The notes beneath the pieces are model-generated. The model ran no database searches, was not told the origin of the DNA, and saw only the letters and a list, made by a program, of their open reading frames with translations. Positions 1-10,201 of a stretch of DNA of 64,000 nucleotides are shown piece by piece (position 1 is the stretch's first letter; each line of letters starts with the position of its first letter). The stretch lies in assembly GCF_039535235.1 (NCBI RefSeq), contig NZ_BAAAWU010000001.1, forward strand, positions 3,720,001 to 3,784,000, in the 5' to 3' direction. The translations under genes and the position numbers were made by a program. This stretch comes from Streptomyces roseoviridis. GTDB taxonomy: Bacteria; Actinomycetota; Actinomycetes; Streptomycetales; Streptomycetaceae.

Positions 1-1316
1 CCGGGGGAGACCGCGTCACGGGTGCGCAGCACGCCGTAGACGACCCACGGCTGACGGCCCATCTCGGTGAAGATCCAGCCCCAGGAGCTGGCGATCAGGG
101 GGAAGGCCATGGTCCACAGGGCGACGACCCAGTACCACCTGCCCAGGCGGGGGCTCAGCGCCTTCCGCTTGAACAGGACCAGGTGCGGCACTTCGTCGTC
201 ACCGGTCCGCATCGCCGGGGCGAGCATGAACTTCTTGCGCGTCAGCCAGAGACCCATGACGCCGACGGCCAGCGAGGCCATGCCGAAGCCGATCATCCAG
301 CGGAAGCCCCAGTAGGCGACGGGGATGTTGGGCCGGTAGTCGCCGGGCCCGAACTTCTCCTGCTCCGCCTTGTTGATGTCGTTGATGCCGGGGACGTACG
401 AGCTGAAGTCGTCGTTCGCGAGGAAGGACAGCAGGCCCGGGATCTCGACGGCGACCTTGTTGTGCCCCTTGTCGACGTCGCCGTACGCGAAGACGGAGAA
501 GGGAGCGGGCGCCTCGCCGTCCCACAGGGCCTCGGCCGCGGCCATCTTCATCGGCTGCTGCTTGAACATGACCTTGCCGAGCAGGTCACCGCTGACGGCC
601 GTGCCGAGACCGGCGATGATCAGGGTGATCAGGCCGAGCCGCAGCGAGGTCCGCATGACCGGGATGTGCTTCTTGCGCGCCAGGTGGAAGGCGGAGATGC
701 CGACCATGAAGGCGCCGCCGACCAGGAAGGCCGCGGTCATGGTGTGGAAGAACTGGGTGAGCGCGGTGTTCTGGGTCAGAACCAGCCAGAAGTCGGTGAG
801 CTCCGCCCGCATGCGGCCCCCCTTCTCCACCATCCGGTAGCCGACCGGGTGCTGCATCCAGGAGTTCGCCGCGAGGATGAAGTACGCGGAGAGGATGGTG
901 CCGAGCGACACCATCCATATGCAGGCCAGGTGGATCTTCTTCGGCAGCTTGTCCCAGCCGAAGATCCACAGACCGATGAAGGTCGACTCGAAGAAGAAGG
1001 CGATCAGCGCCTCGAAGGCCAGCGGAGCGCCGAAGACGTCGCCGACGAAGCGCGAGTAGTCGGACCAGTTCATGCCGAACTGGAACTCCTGCACGATGCC
1101 GGTGACCACACCCATCGCGATGTTGATCAGGAAGAGCTTGCCCCAGAACTTCGTCGCCCTGAGGTACTTCTCCTTCCCCGTGCGCACCCAGGCCGTCTGG
1201 AGACCGGCCGTGAGGGCGGCGAGGGAGATCGTCAGCGGGACGAAGAGGAAGTGGTAGACGGTGGTGATGCCGAACTGCCAGCGCGCCAGAGTCTCTGGCG
1301 CAAGAGCGAGGTCCAC
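1..1316 (-). CDS. cydA: Cytochrome bd oxidase subunit I, 3'-truncated by window edge
   Basis: This is the catalytic subunit of the bd-type quinol oxidase, a membrane enzyme that reduces oxygen with high affinity and carries hemes b558, b595 and d. The visible part (about 438 residues) starts MDLALAPETLARWQFGITT and has His22 in VYHFLFVPLT, the position of the conserved N-terminal heme ligand. It shows several hydrophobic helices, the stretch YWGFRWMIGFG, and the family motif GRQPWVV close to the window edge. The C-terminal end lies outside the window. The start is GTG at 1316, preceded by AAGGAGA at a good distance. cydB would be expected downstream, to the left of this window. The upstream region carries a perfect Rex operator (1399-1414), so expression probably follows the NADH/NAD+ ratio and oxygen limitation. 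Family identification is secure; completeness cannot be judged. Confidence 0.96.
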   Translation of the reverse strand, partial: MDLALAPETLARWQFGITTVYHFLFVPLTISLAALTAGLQTAWVRTGKEKYLRATKFWGKLFLINIAMGVVTGIVQEFQFGMNWSDYSRFVGDVFGAPLAFEALIAFFFESTFIGLWIFGWDKLPKKIHLACIWMVSLGTILSAYFILAANSWMQHPVGYRMVEKGGRMRAELTDFWLVLTQNTALTQFFHTMTAAFLVGGAFMVGISAFHLARKKHIPVMRTSLRLGLITLIIAGLGTAVSGDLLGKVMFKQQPMKMAAAEALWDGEAPAPFSVFAYGDVDKGHNKVAVEIPGLLSFLANDDFSSYVPGINDINKAEQEKFGPGDYRPNIPVAYWGFRWMIGFGMASLAVGVMGLWLTRKKFMLAPAMRTGDDEVPHLVLFKRKALSPRLGRWYWVVALWTMAFPLIASSWGWIFTEMGRQPWVVYGVLRTRDAVSP

Positions 1317-1398
1317 GGCGTCTTCTCCTTACTTCGCGTGGTCACACGGCCGGCCTGCCCTGACAATCCCTCCCGTCTCGGGAGGAAGCAGGCGAGCT

Positions 1399-1414
1399 TG
1401 TGAACGCGTTCACA
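1399..1414. promoter_or_regulatory. Rex operator (ROP) upstream of cydA
   Basis: TGTGAACGCGTTCACA is a perfect 16-bp palindrome 83 bp upstream of the cydA start. It matches the Rex operator consensus TGTGAACNNNTTCACA described in Streptomyces, where the redox sensor Rex represses cyd genes until NADH rises. It is followed by a third half-site, TTCACA, at 1415-1420. Function is inferred from the exact match and the location. Confidence 0.9.
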
Positions 1415-1493
1415 TTCACAAGCATTATGGCTCATACGAAATCCGTACGTACAGGTGGGTCCCCTATGCCGAAGGTCACCTCTTCCCAAGACC

Positions 1494-1510
1494 TTCAACA
1501 TATTGTTGAA
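1494..1510. promoter_or_regulatory. 17-bp perfect palindrome, putative operator
   Basis: TTCAACATATTGTTGAA has 7-bp arms (TTCAACA/TGTTGAA) around TAT. It ends 8 bp before the start codon of the cyclophilin-like gene at 1519. It overlaps a possible -10 element (TATTGT) that would give a very short leader. Size and symmetry suit a dimeric repressor, for example of the GntR family, but the regulator is unknown. Confidence 0.5.
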
Positions 1511-1518
1511 TCCGGGCC

Positions 1519-1896
1519 ATGAGCCTTCGGATACGCATCTCCTGGCCCGCCGGCCACACCACCGCCACCATCGACGAAACCCCCACGAGCAAGGCGCTCG
1601 CGGGGGCTCTCCCGATCTCCTCCACCGCCCGGACCTGGGGCGAGGAGGTCTACTTCGACACTCCGGTCTCCGTCACCGTCGAGCCGGACGCGCGGCAGGT
1701 CGTCGCGCCGGGCACGGTGGCCTTCTGGACCGAGGGGGACGCCCTCGCCCTCCCCTACGGCCCCACCCCCATCTCGCGCGGCGACGAACCGCGGCTCGCC
1801 AGCCCCTGCAACATCCTCGGCAGGCTGGACGGGGACCCGAGGATCCTGGCCACCGTCAGGGACGGCGACCCGATCCGGGTGGAACTCATCGACTGA
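1519..1896 (+). CDS. Cyclophilin-like fold protein, function unknown
   Basis: This small protein of 125 residues resembles the cyclophilin-like beta-barrel family typified by Thermotoga TM1367 (PF04126). Supporting segments are the opening strand MSLRIRISWPAG, the central VYFDTPVSV followed by an acidic stretch, and the glycine/proline turn in WTEGDALALPYGPTPIS. Proteins of this family adopt a cyclophilin barrel but mostly lack proven prolyl-isomerase activity. No signal peptide or membrane segment is visible. The gene reads divergently from cydA and towards hisC. A perfect 17-bp palindrome sits just upstream, so it may have its own dedicated repressor. The ribosome-binding site is weak, which would fit a short or absent leader. 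Its role is unknown. Confidence 0.7.
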   Translation: MSLRIRISWPAGHTTATIDETPTSKALAGALPISSTARTWGEEVYFDTPVSVTVEPDARQVVAPGTVAFWTEGDALALPYGPTPISRGDEPRLASPCNILGRLDGDPRILATVRDGDPIRVELID

Positions 1897-1960
1897 CGGA
1901 CGTCGACCGACCCCCGGCGAACACGTCACCCGAGGGCCGGCCACCACCCGACCTGACGGA

Positions 1961-3058
1961 CTACGCCTCCTTGCGGAAGCCCTCCGCCGCCTTCAGGAAG
2001 AGGTCGTTCGCCTCGCACTCACCGATCGTGACGCGGACGCCCTCGCCCGCGAACGGCCGCACCACCACGCCGTGCCGCTCGCACTCCGCCGCGAAGTCCA
2101 TCGTCCGCTCGCCCAGCCGCAGCCACACGAAGTTCGCCTGGGTGTCCGGCACCGTCCAGCCCTGGGCCACGAGCCCCGCGTGGACCCGCTCGCGCTCCGC
2201 CACCAGCGAGCCGACCCGCCCGAGCAGCTCGTCCTCCGCCCGCAGCGAGGCCACCGCCGCGTCCTGCGCGAGCTGGCTCACCCCGAACGGCACCGCCGTC
2301 TTGCGCAGCGCCGCCGCCACCGGCTCGTGGGCCACCGCGAAGCCCACCCGCAGGCCCGCGAGGCCGTAGGCCTTGGAGAAGGTCCGCAGCACCGCCACGT
2401 TCGGCCGGTCGCGGTAGAGCTCGATGCCGTCGGGGATCTCGGTGTCGCGGACGAACTCCCGGTACGCCTCGTCCAGCACCACCAGGACGTCGGAGGGCAC
2501 CCGGTCGAGGAAGCGCTCCAGCTCCGCACGGCGCACGGCGGTGCCGGTCGGGTTGTTGGGGTTACACACGAAGATCAGCCGGGTCCGGTCGGTGATCGCC
2601 GCCGCCATCGCGTCGAGGTCGTGCACCTCGCCCTCGGTCAGCGGCACCTGCACCGAGGTGGCCCCGCTGATCTGCGTGATGATCGGGTACGCCTCGAAGG
2701 AGCGCCAGGCGTAGATGACCTCGTCGCCCGGGCCCGAGGTGGCCTGGAGCAGGGACTGCGCCACGCCCACCGAACCGGTGCCGGTGGCCAGGTGGGAGAC
2801 GGGCACGCCGAAGCGGTCGGCGAGCTCCGCCATCAGCCCCGTACAGGCCATGTCGGGGTAGCGGTTGAAGCTGCCGGCGGCGGCCACCACGCCCTCCATC
2901 ACACCCGGCAGCGGCGGATACGGGTTCTCGTTGGAGGACAGCTTGAAGGCGACCAGACCGCCCGCGGCGGCCGGCTTGCCCGGCTTGTAGGTGGGGATGC
3001 CGTCCAGCTCGGCCCGCAGCCTCGGGCCGGCCCCGCTCGTCCCGCTGTTCTCGCTCAC
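1961..3058 (-). CDS. hisC: HisC-type aminotransferase (histidinol-phosphate or aromatic)
   Basis: A PLP-dependent class I/II aminotransferase of 365 residues. Family motifs are all present: [11 protein letters not shown] near the N-terminus, [19 protein letters not shown], and [16 protein letters not shown] with the PLP-binding Lys229. This subfamily is annotated as histidinol-phosphate transaminase, but actinobacterial second copies often act on phenylalanine or other aromatic acids. The gene stands outside a his operon here, which favours the second-copy (hisC2/pat-like) interpretation. The start chosen is GTG at 3058, preceded by GAGGAGGACACACT. The reading frame stays open further upstream, but that extension has no family similarity. 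An inverted repeat (TCCTCA/TGAGGA, 3094-3110) lies 36 bp upstream. The precise substrate is not decided by the sequence. Confidence 0.9.
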   Translation of the reverse strand: MSENSGTSGAGPRLRAELDGIPTYKPGKPAAAGGLVAFKLSSNENPYPPLPGVMEGVVAAAGSFNRYPDMACTGLMAELADRFGVPVSHLATGTGSVGVAQSLLQATSGPGDEVIYAWRSFEAYPIITQISGATSVQVPLTEGEVHDLDAMAAAITDRTRLIFVCNPNNPTGTAVRRAELERFLDRVPSDVLVVLDEAYREFVRDTEIPDGIELYRDRPNVAVLRTFSKAYGLAGLRVGFAVAHEPVAAALRKTAVPFGVSQLAQDAAVASLRAEDELLGRVGSLVAERERVHAGLVAQGWTVPDTQANFVWLRLGERTMDFAAECERHGVVVRPFAGEGVRVTIGECEANDLFLKAAEGFRKEA

Positions 3059-3438
3059 AGTGTGTCCTCCTCGACCGTCCGTACCACCAATACTCCTCAC
3101 CTTATGAGGATTCGCCTCGCCTGCGAATGGGCTGTGGACAACGGAGCGGCAACGGACCGCGAGCCGCGGACCAACCCGGGGGGCGCGCACAAGGGTGGCG
3201 CGCGCTGGTGGCGAGCGCCGTGGCGCGCATCCCCCGTAGAGGTGAGTTGAGACCTCTTCGAGACCTCGCCCTCCCCCCAGGCGCACCGGCATTGACGACC
3301 GCAGATCCCACGCGTTGCCCCTCAACCACCTTGGAATCCAAGGCAGTTGACCATTAACGATCATGCAGAATCGTGTCTGTCAATGCCTGCATATGCGACC
3401 GGCCCGACCCGCCTCCCTCGCCCTACTATCGGCTCGCC
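3059..3438. other. Divergent hisC/lacI intergenic region with a DnaA box
   Basis: This 380-bp gap separates two divergent genes. It contains a short inverted repeat TCCTCA-N5-TGAGGA at 3094-3110, beside hisC. At 3133-3141 it has a perfect consensus DnaA box, TTGTCCACA, on the minus strand. It also has a -35-like TTGACC at 3347-3352 without a convincing -10. I see no gene in it. Confidence 0.5.
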
Positions 3439-4545
3439 ATGACAGCAGCAGGGAAGCACCAGGTGAGCCGGGCACAGACCCGAGGAAGCCGGCAGGGCCG
3501 GGCGGGCATCCGGGATGTGGCCGCCGCCGCCGGAGTCTCCATCACGACTGTCTCCGACGCGCTCAACGGCAAGGGCCGGCTCCCGGACGCCACCCGCCGT
3601 CACGTCCGCGAGGTCGCAGACCGACTGGGCTACCGCCCCTCGGCGGCGGCCCGCACCCTCCGTACCGGCAAGTCGGGACTCATCGGCCTGACCGTGACCA
3701 CGTACGGGGATGAACCTTTCACCTTCACCGAATTCGCGTACTTCGCGGAGATGGCCAGAGCCGCCACCTCGGCCGCGCTCGCCCGCGGCTATGCCCTGGT
3801 CATCCTGCCCGCCACCTCCCGTCACGACGTCTGGTCGAACGTCGCCCTCGACGGCACCGTCGTCATCGACCCCTCCGACCACGACCCCGTCGTCACCGAG
3901 CTCGTCCGCCAGGGGCTCCCCGTCGTCTCCGACGGCCGCCCGGCCGGCACCCTGCCGGTCACCGCCTGGGTCGACAACGACCACGAAGCCGCCGTCCTCG
4001 ACCTCCTCGACCACCTCGCCGCCGCCGGCGCCCGCAGGATCGGCCTGCTCACCGGCACCACCACCGACACCTACACCCGGCTCTCCACCACCGCGTACCT
4101 CAACTGGTGCGAGCGGGTGGGCCAGGACCCCGTCTACGAGGCCTATCCGGCGCACGACCCGTGCGCGGGCGCCGTCGCGGCCGACCGGCTGCTCGCCCGC
4201 CCCGACCGCCCCGACGCCGTGTACGGACTCTTCGACCCCAACGGCACCGACCTGCTCGCCGCGGCCCGCCGCTACGGCCTGCGGGTGCCGGACGACCTGC
4301 TGCTCGTGTGCTGCAGCGAGTCCACCGTCTACGCCAACACCGAACCGCCCATCACGACCCTCTCGCTCAAGCCCCGCCGGATCGGCACCGCCGTCGTCCA
4401 GCTCCTCATCGACGCCATCGAGGGAATCGAGACGGACGGCCCGGTCGAGCAGGTGATACCGACGGAGCTGATCGTCCGCACCTCCTCCCAGCGGCGCTCG
4501 CCGCGGACCACCGTGAGCCCGCCCCGCTCTCCCTCGAAGGACTGA
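3439..4545 (+). CDS. LacI/GalR-family transcriptional regulator
   Basis: A 368-residue regulator with an N-terminal LacI helix-turn-helix (GIRDVAAAAGVSITTVSDA, about residues 29-47), the hinge region RLGYRPSAAARTLRTGKSG, and a periplasmic-binding-protein-like effector domain. The effector domain begins at LIGLTVTTYGDEPF and ends with the typical TTLSLKPRRIGTAVVQLL. Proteins of this class are usually sugar- or nucleoside-responsive repressors. Start ATG 3439 was preferred over an in-frame start at 3373, because the family HTH normally lies near the N-terminus and the extra 22 residues have no family character. The gene is divergent from hisC. No transport or catabolic operon lies next to it, so its regulon cannot be guessed from context. 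Confidence 0.9.
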   Translation: MTAAGKHQVSRAQTRGSRQGRAGIRDVAAAAGVSITTVSDALNGKGRLPDATRRHVREVADRLGYRPSAAARTLRTGKSGLIGLTVTTYGDEPFTFTEFAYFAEMARAATSAALARGYALVILPATSRHDVWSNVALDGTVVIDPSDHDPVVTELVRQGLPVVSDGRPAGTLPVTAWVDNDHEAAVLDLLDHLAAAGARRIGLLTGTTTDTYTRLSTTAYLNWCERVGQDPVYEAYPAHDPCAGAVAADRLLARPDRPDAVYGLFDPNGTDLLAAARRYGLRVPDDLLLVCCSESTVYANTEPPITTLSLKPRRIGTAVVQLLIDAIEGIETDGPVEQVIPTELIVRTSSQRRSPRTTVSPPRSPSKD

Positions 4546-4798
4546 TCCCGCGGAGGGGGAGGGATCACGCAGGGGAGGGGACGGGCGTAAACCTACGGGT
4601 CACCCCGTCCCTTCCCTGGCCTGGACCTTCCCAATTCGGGCGAAACAACCGGTGAACCCGGAGTGGACCCGGATTCACCACCCCTGGTGCGTCACACAGG
4701 AGGACCCTCATTCCTATGATGGGCGGACGACACCGCGGACCACCACGACCAGGCCGGTCCGCGATGTGCAGGGCATCGCGACGGTGGTGGAGGGGTCG

Positions 4799-5950
4799 AT
4801 GACACAGGGGGACGGGCAGGAGCCCGTGGTGCGCACGGCGACGTTGCGTGACTTCCGTGTACCTCCGTACGCCCGCGTGCCCGTCCAGGGACACCCGGTC
4901 GAGCCGCTCCCCGCGCCCGCGCCCGTCCCGGCCGACGCCACGCTCCGGCTCGGCGGCCACGGCGAGCCGTACGGCTCCGCCGGGCACCCGGGCAACGCCT
5001 TCCCCACCGACGAGCCGCCCGAGGGCTACACCCCGACCGAGCGCGACCTCCCGGTCATCAACCGGGGCGACACGGTCCAGGTCCACGTCACGCCCGTCCC
5101 CCAGCCGGTCCCCGCCGCCGCCGACGGCCGCGGCCCGCTCTACGTCGTGGGCGACGTCCACGGCTATCTGGACGAGCTCCTCCAGGCCCTGCACGCCCAG
5201 GGCCTGATCGACGAGAACGGCGTCTGGTCCGCCGGCAACGCCCGCCTGTGGTTCCTCGGCGACTTCACCGACCGCGGCCCCGACGGCATCGGCGTGATCG
5301 ACCTCGTCATGCGCCTGTCCGCCGAGGCCGCCGCCGCCGGCGGCTACTGCAAGGCCCTCATGGGCAACCACGAGCTGCTCCTCATCGGCGCCAAGCGGTT
5401 CGGCGACACCCCGGTCAGCTCCGGCGCCGGCACCGCCACCTTCCAGGCCGCCTGGCTCCTCAACGGCGGCCAGAAACAGGACATGGACCGCCTGCAGGAC
5501 GTCCACCTCCAGTGGATGTCCCGGCTCGACGCCGTGGTGGAGGAGGACGGGCACCTGCTCCTGCACTCGGACACCACCGCCTACCTGGACTACGGCAGCA
5601 CCATCGAGGACGTCAACGACACCGTCCACGAGATCCTCACCCGGAACGACGCGGACGAGGTCTGGGACCTCTTCCGCAAGTTCACCAAGCGCTTCGCCTT
5701 CCGCGACGAGGCCACCGGTCCCCAGGCGGTGCAGGAACTGCTCGGCACCTACGGCGGGCGCCGGATCGTCCACGGCCACAGCCCCATCCCGTACCTTCTC
5801 GGCCAGGTCGGCACGGAGGACGGCGAGGAGGGCGAACGCCCGGTCGTCGACGGCCCGCACGTCTACGCGGACGGTCTGGCCATCGCGATGGACGGCGGAG
5901 TGACCATGGCCGGAAAGCTGCTGGTCGTCCAACTCCCGCTGCCCGCCTGA
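4799..5950 (+). CDS. PPP-family metallophosphoesterase (Ser/Thr phosphatase-like)
   Basis: A 383-residue soluble protein with the full PPP metallophosphoesterase signature: GDVHG (Asp119, His121), GDFTDRG, GNHE, and a late GHSP histidine. These residues bind the two catalytic metal ions in protein Ser/Thr phosphatases and in related diadenosine-tetraphosphate hydrolases. The first 110 residues are proline-rich and probably disordered. Start ATG 4799 has GGAGGGG at a suitable distance; an upstream in-frame GTG at 4652 adds only low-complexity sequence. A -10-like TATGAT lies at 4715-4720 without a clear -35. The gene stands alone, and its substrate (phosphoprotein or nucleotide) cannot be told from the sequence. 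Confidence 0.85.
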   Translation: MTQGDGQEPVVRTATLRDFRVPPYARVPVQGHPVEPLPAPAPVPADATLRLGGHGEPYGSAGHPGNAFPTDEPPEGYTPTERDLPVINRGDTVQVHVTPVPQPVPAAADGRGPLYVVGDVHGYLDELLQALHAQGLIDENGVWSAGNARLWFLGDFTDRGPDGIGVIDLVMRLSAEAAAAGGYCKALMGNHELLLIGAKRFGDTPVSSGAGTATFQAAWLLNGGQKQDMDRLQDVHLQWMSRLDAVVEEDGHLLLHSDTTAYLDYGSTIEDVNDTVHEILTRNDADEVWDLFRKFTKRFAFRDEATGPQAVQELLGTYGGRRIVHGHSPIPYLLGQVGTEDGEEGERPVVDGPHVYADGLAIAMDGGVTMAGKLLVVQLPLPA

Positions 5951-6111
5951 CGCATAACACTCCGCATCCGGGGAAGTCGATTTCCCGAAACACCCTGTCA
6001 CGACGTGCCGTCAGCGCAATACCATCGGCTCATCCGTAGCAGGCTCTCCTCCGTTTCCGCCCGACCCGCCGTCCGCGACGGCCGGTTCCGGCCCCTACGG
6101 AGCATCGGGGG

Positions 6112-6900
6112 ATGCACATGAACGTGGCTCCGCACCTGCTGACCGAGGACCGCGCCGAGTTCGAGCGGGTCCTCGACGACGCACTGCGCAACGCGCCGGA
6201 CCATCCGGATCTGGCCGAGGTCGGCGAGCGGCTCACACCCGCCCAGCTGCGCACGATGGCGCTGAACGCGACAGCGCTGATCACGACCGCCGCCGCGGTC
6301 GAGTACGACCACTTCGTGAAGGTCCGCGAGCAGGTCCGTTCGGCGGCTGCCGGTACGGGCGCGGTGCTGGGGGACTCGGCCGGCGCGGGCGCCGTCGCCG
6401 TCGTCACCGTCCTCGCCCCGATCCTCGCGGGCACGGCGGCGGTCATCTTCCTGCTGGTCGGCGCGGTCCTGAAGATGCTGGACCCGGCCCCCGCGTTCGC
6501 CGACACGCTGCTCACCGCGGGGCTGCTCTTCGGCGCCGTCGGCGCGGCCGGCCTCCTCTTCGCCGCGGTCGGCCTGCTCATGGCAGCGCTGCGCAACAGC
6601 GCCACCCAGGTCCCCGCCCCGTCCCCCGACGACGAGCTGTCGCGCGCGAAGGACGCCTGGTGCCGGGCGCTCCTGGACCGCGGCATCCTGCCCTTCCTCC
6701 GCGAGGCCCTGGCCTCGGCGGCCGCCGCGCCGCCCCTCCCCCGGCAGTCCCCGCCCCCGACGGGCCGCATTCCCAAGGTCGGTTACAGCGGCCCGGACTT
6801 CACCAGCCCCGCCGCGGGCACCAAGGCACCGCGCCCGAGCTACACGAGCCCCGACTTCACCGGTCCCGACTTCGGCTCCCCTGAGCCCCGTCCGGAATGA
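6112..6900 (+). CDS. Membrane protein with repeated PDF motif tail, unknown
   Basis: I do not recognise this 262-residue protein. Residues 1-90 are a charged soluble region (LTEDRAEFERVLDDALRNAP). Two hydrophobic spans follow, roughly at 95-123 (GAVAVVTVLAPILAGTAAVIF) and 132-162 (LLTAGLLFGAVGAAGLLFAAV). The last 55 residues are Pro/Gly/Ser-rich and contain a repeated unit: SGPDFTSP, SYTSPDF, TGPDFGSP. Such tails often contact cell-envelope or partner proteins. The start is ATG 6112; a second in-frame ATG at 6118 is possible. The gene is convergent with the next one, with only 49 bp between them. It looks like a Streptomyces conserved hypothetical protein; no enzymatic motif was seen. Confidence 0.75.
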   Translation: MHMNVAPHLLTEDRAEFERVLDDALRNAPDHPDLAEVGERLTPAQLRTMALNATALITTAAAVEYDHFVKVREQVRSAAAGTGAVLGDSAGAGAVAVVTVLAPILAGTAAVIFLLVGAVLKMLDPAPAFADTLLTAGLLFGAVGAAGLLFAAVGLLMAALRNSATQVPAPSPDDELSRAKDAWCRALLDRGILPFLREALASAAAAPPLPRQSPPPTGRIPKVGYSGPDFTSPAAGTKAPRPSYTSPDFTGPDFGSPEPRPE

Positions 6901-6949
6901 CGGCCCCGGGCCGACTCCCCGTCCGTCCGCCGTCAGGTCACCGCCGTGC

Positions 6950-7978
6950 TCACGGCGGACTGGAAGCCGGCTGAGGAAGCGTGATGATCGCGATCCCGTC
7001 CGGCTGGGCCACCGCCAGACGGCTGCCGTCCGGATGAAGAGCGGCCACGGGAGTCGGTACGTGGCGCACCCCGTAGCTGCCGACACGCGGTGAGACCTCC
7101 ACCTCCGGCCACTCCGCGAGAACGGCTCCCGAGGCCACGTCGATCAGCCGCGCGTACGCGCACAGCGCGATGACGGTCCGCCCGTGCCCGATGAGCGTGC
7201 CCATCGGAAGGCCGACCCGGTGCCGATGCAACCATCTCCGCTCCGACATCGACCACACACCCAACTGCCGGGGCCCCAGCACCGCCGGGTCACCCTCATC
7301 GGCCTCGGCGTCCTCGTCCTCGTCCTCACCCGTCGCCACCGCCAGGCGATCGCCGTCGAGCCAACAGGCCGCCTCGATTTCGGCGTTCGCCCAGCTCCAT
7401 GAGGGCAGGAGGCCCTCACCGTCGAGGGCGGCCGGCTCTGTGAGCGCCTGCTCGAGGTCGTACACCCGGGCGATCCCGAACGGACTCCACAGCCAGCCGG
7501 CAGAGAGGAGCCGTCTGCCGTCGGGACTCATGGCGAGCCTGGAATGGAAGACGTCGGTCGGCGTCCGCTCGCCGTGAGTGAGCCGCTCACCCGTTGCCAC
7601 GTCCTCGACTTCGATGACCTCATAGGTTTCGGGACAGTGCACCAGCACCTCCCGACCGTCGGAGAGCGCGCCCAGCGCCACCGGATAGTCGAAGTCCTTG
7701 GCGTGGTAGTAGCTCCGGTCGAGCTCACGGACGATCCGCCGGCCGTCGAGGAGCAGCGCCTTCGTCCCCCGCTCGGTGTACGCGACGGTGTACCGGCCGG
7801 ACGGCGAGACGACGGCCCGGTCGAAGGGGTACGCGTACACGCGTCCTGACAGGTGCTCGACGCCGTCGGACGTCCAGCGCCGGCCTCCGTCCACTCGGTC
7901 GACGAGGTCCTCCCCGTCCCACACCAACGACCGCACCGTGCCGGTCGCCCTCCACCGCACCACCCCGGCGCCGTCCAT
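6950..7978 (-). CDS. Beta-propeller-like (WD40-type) protein, unknown
   Basis: A 342-residue soluble protein without signal peptide or membrane segment. It contains repeated patterns of the kind found in propeller blades: VVSPSGRYTVAYTERGTKA, LAMSPDGRRLLSAGW, and AALHPDGSRLAVAQPDG, each with a short strand, a PDG-type turn and another strand. An acidic low-complexity patch (EDEDEDAEADEGD) lies near residue 230. The start is ATG 7978 with GGAGGGGG upstream. It is transcribed alone and convergently with the preceding membrane-protein gene. WD40-like propellers are generally protein-interaction platforms; no partner can be deduced. The gene could be strain-variable accessory DNA, but base composition does not set it apart by eye. 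Confidence 0.7.
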   Translation of the reverse strand: MDGAGVVRWRATGTVRSLVWDGEDLVDRVDGGRRWTSDGVEHLSGRVYAYPFDRAVVSPSGRYTVAYTERGTKALLLDGRRIVRELDRSYYHAKDFDYPVALGALSDGREVLVHCPETYEVIEVEDVATGERLTHGERTPTDVFHSRLAMSPDGRRLLSAGWLWSPFGIARVYDLEQALTEPAALDGEGLLPSWSWANAEIEAACWLDGDRLAVATGEDEDEDAEADEGDPAVLGPRQLGVWSMSERRWLHRHRVGLPMGTLIGHGRTVIALCAYARLIDVASGAVLAEWPEVEVSPRVGSYGVRHVPTPVAALHPDGSRLAVAQPDGIAIITLPQPASSPP

Positions 7979-8116
7979 GGATCCCCCTCCGCGTACTGCC
8001 TCAGTCGGCCGCGAGCCTGCGCCTGAATGTCATCGACGGACTGCAACGCCCGTCAGGCCGAGGTGTCCCGGCACGATACGCGGCCGACAGGCCCACGCCG
8101 CCGCACGCCACACGGA

Positions 8117-8149
8117 CCGGCCCGCGACTCCCCCGGGGTCGCGGGCCGG
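8117..8149 (-). terminator. Rho-independent-like hairpin after thiC
   Basis: A perfect 12-bp stem (CCGGCCCGCGAC with GTCGCGGGCCGG) surrounds a 9-nt GC-rich loop, 59 bp downstream of the thiC stop codon. No long U-run follows, as is usual in Streptomyces. Confidence 0.7.
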
Positions 8150-8207
8150 CGGCGTCCGGCGCCGGGCCGGCCCGTACGGGCACGCGCCGGGCGCCGGCGG
8201 ACTCGGC

Positions 8208-10118
<1,911 letters not shown>

Positions 10119-10201
10119 CGTGTGCAAAGGTGTCACCACGCTAGCGTCATCCCGGGCGTGCTGAACAGTGGGGCCCCCGACGTTCTTGCGATGATCGGTC
10201 G

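Noticed and set aside
183..1403. Plus-strand open frame of about 400 codons at the left edge
   Set aside because: Antisense to cydA, which has clear heme-ligand and quinol-oxidase motifs on the minus strand.
4652..4798. Upstream GTG start for the PPP phosphoesterase
   Set aside because: The added 49 residues are low-complexity, lack a ribosome-binding site and include a probable promoter element.
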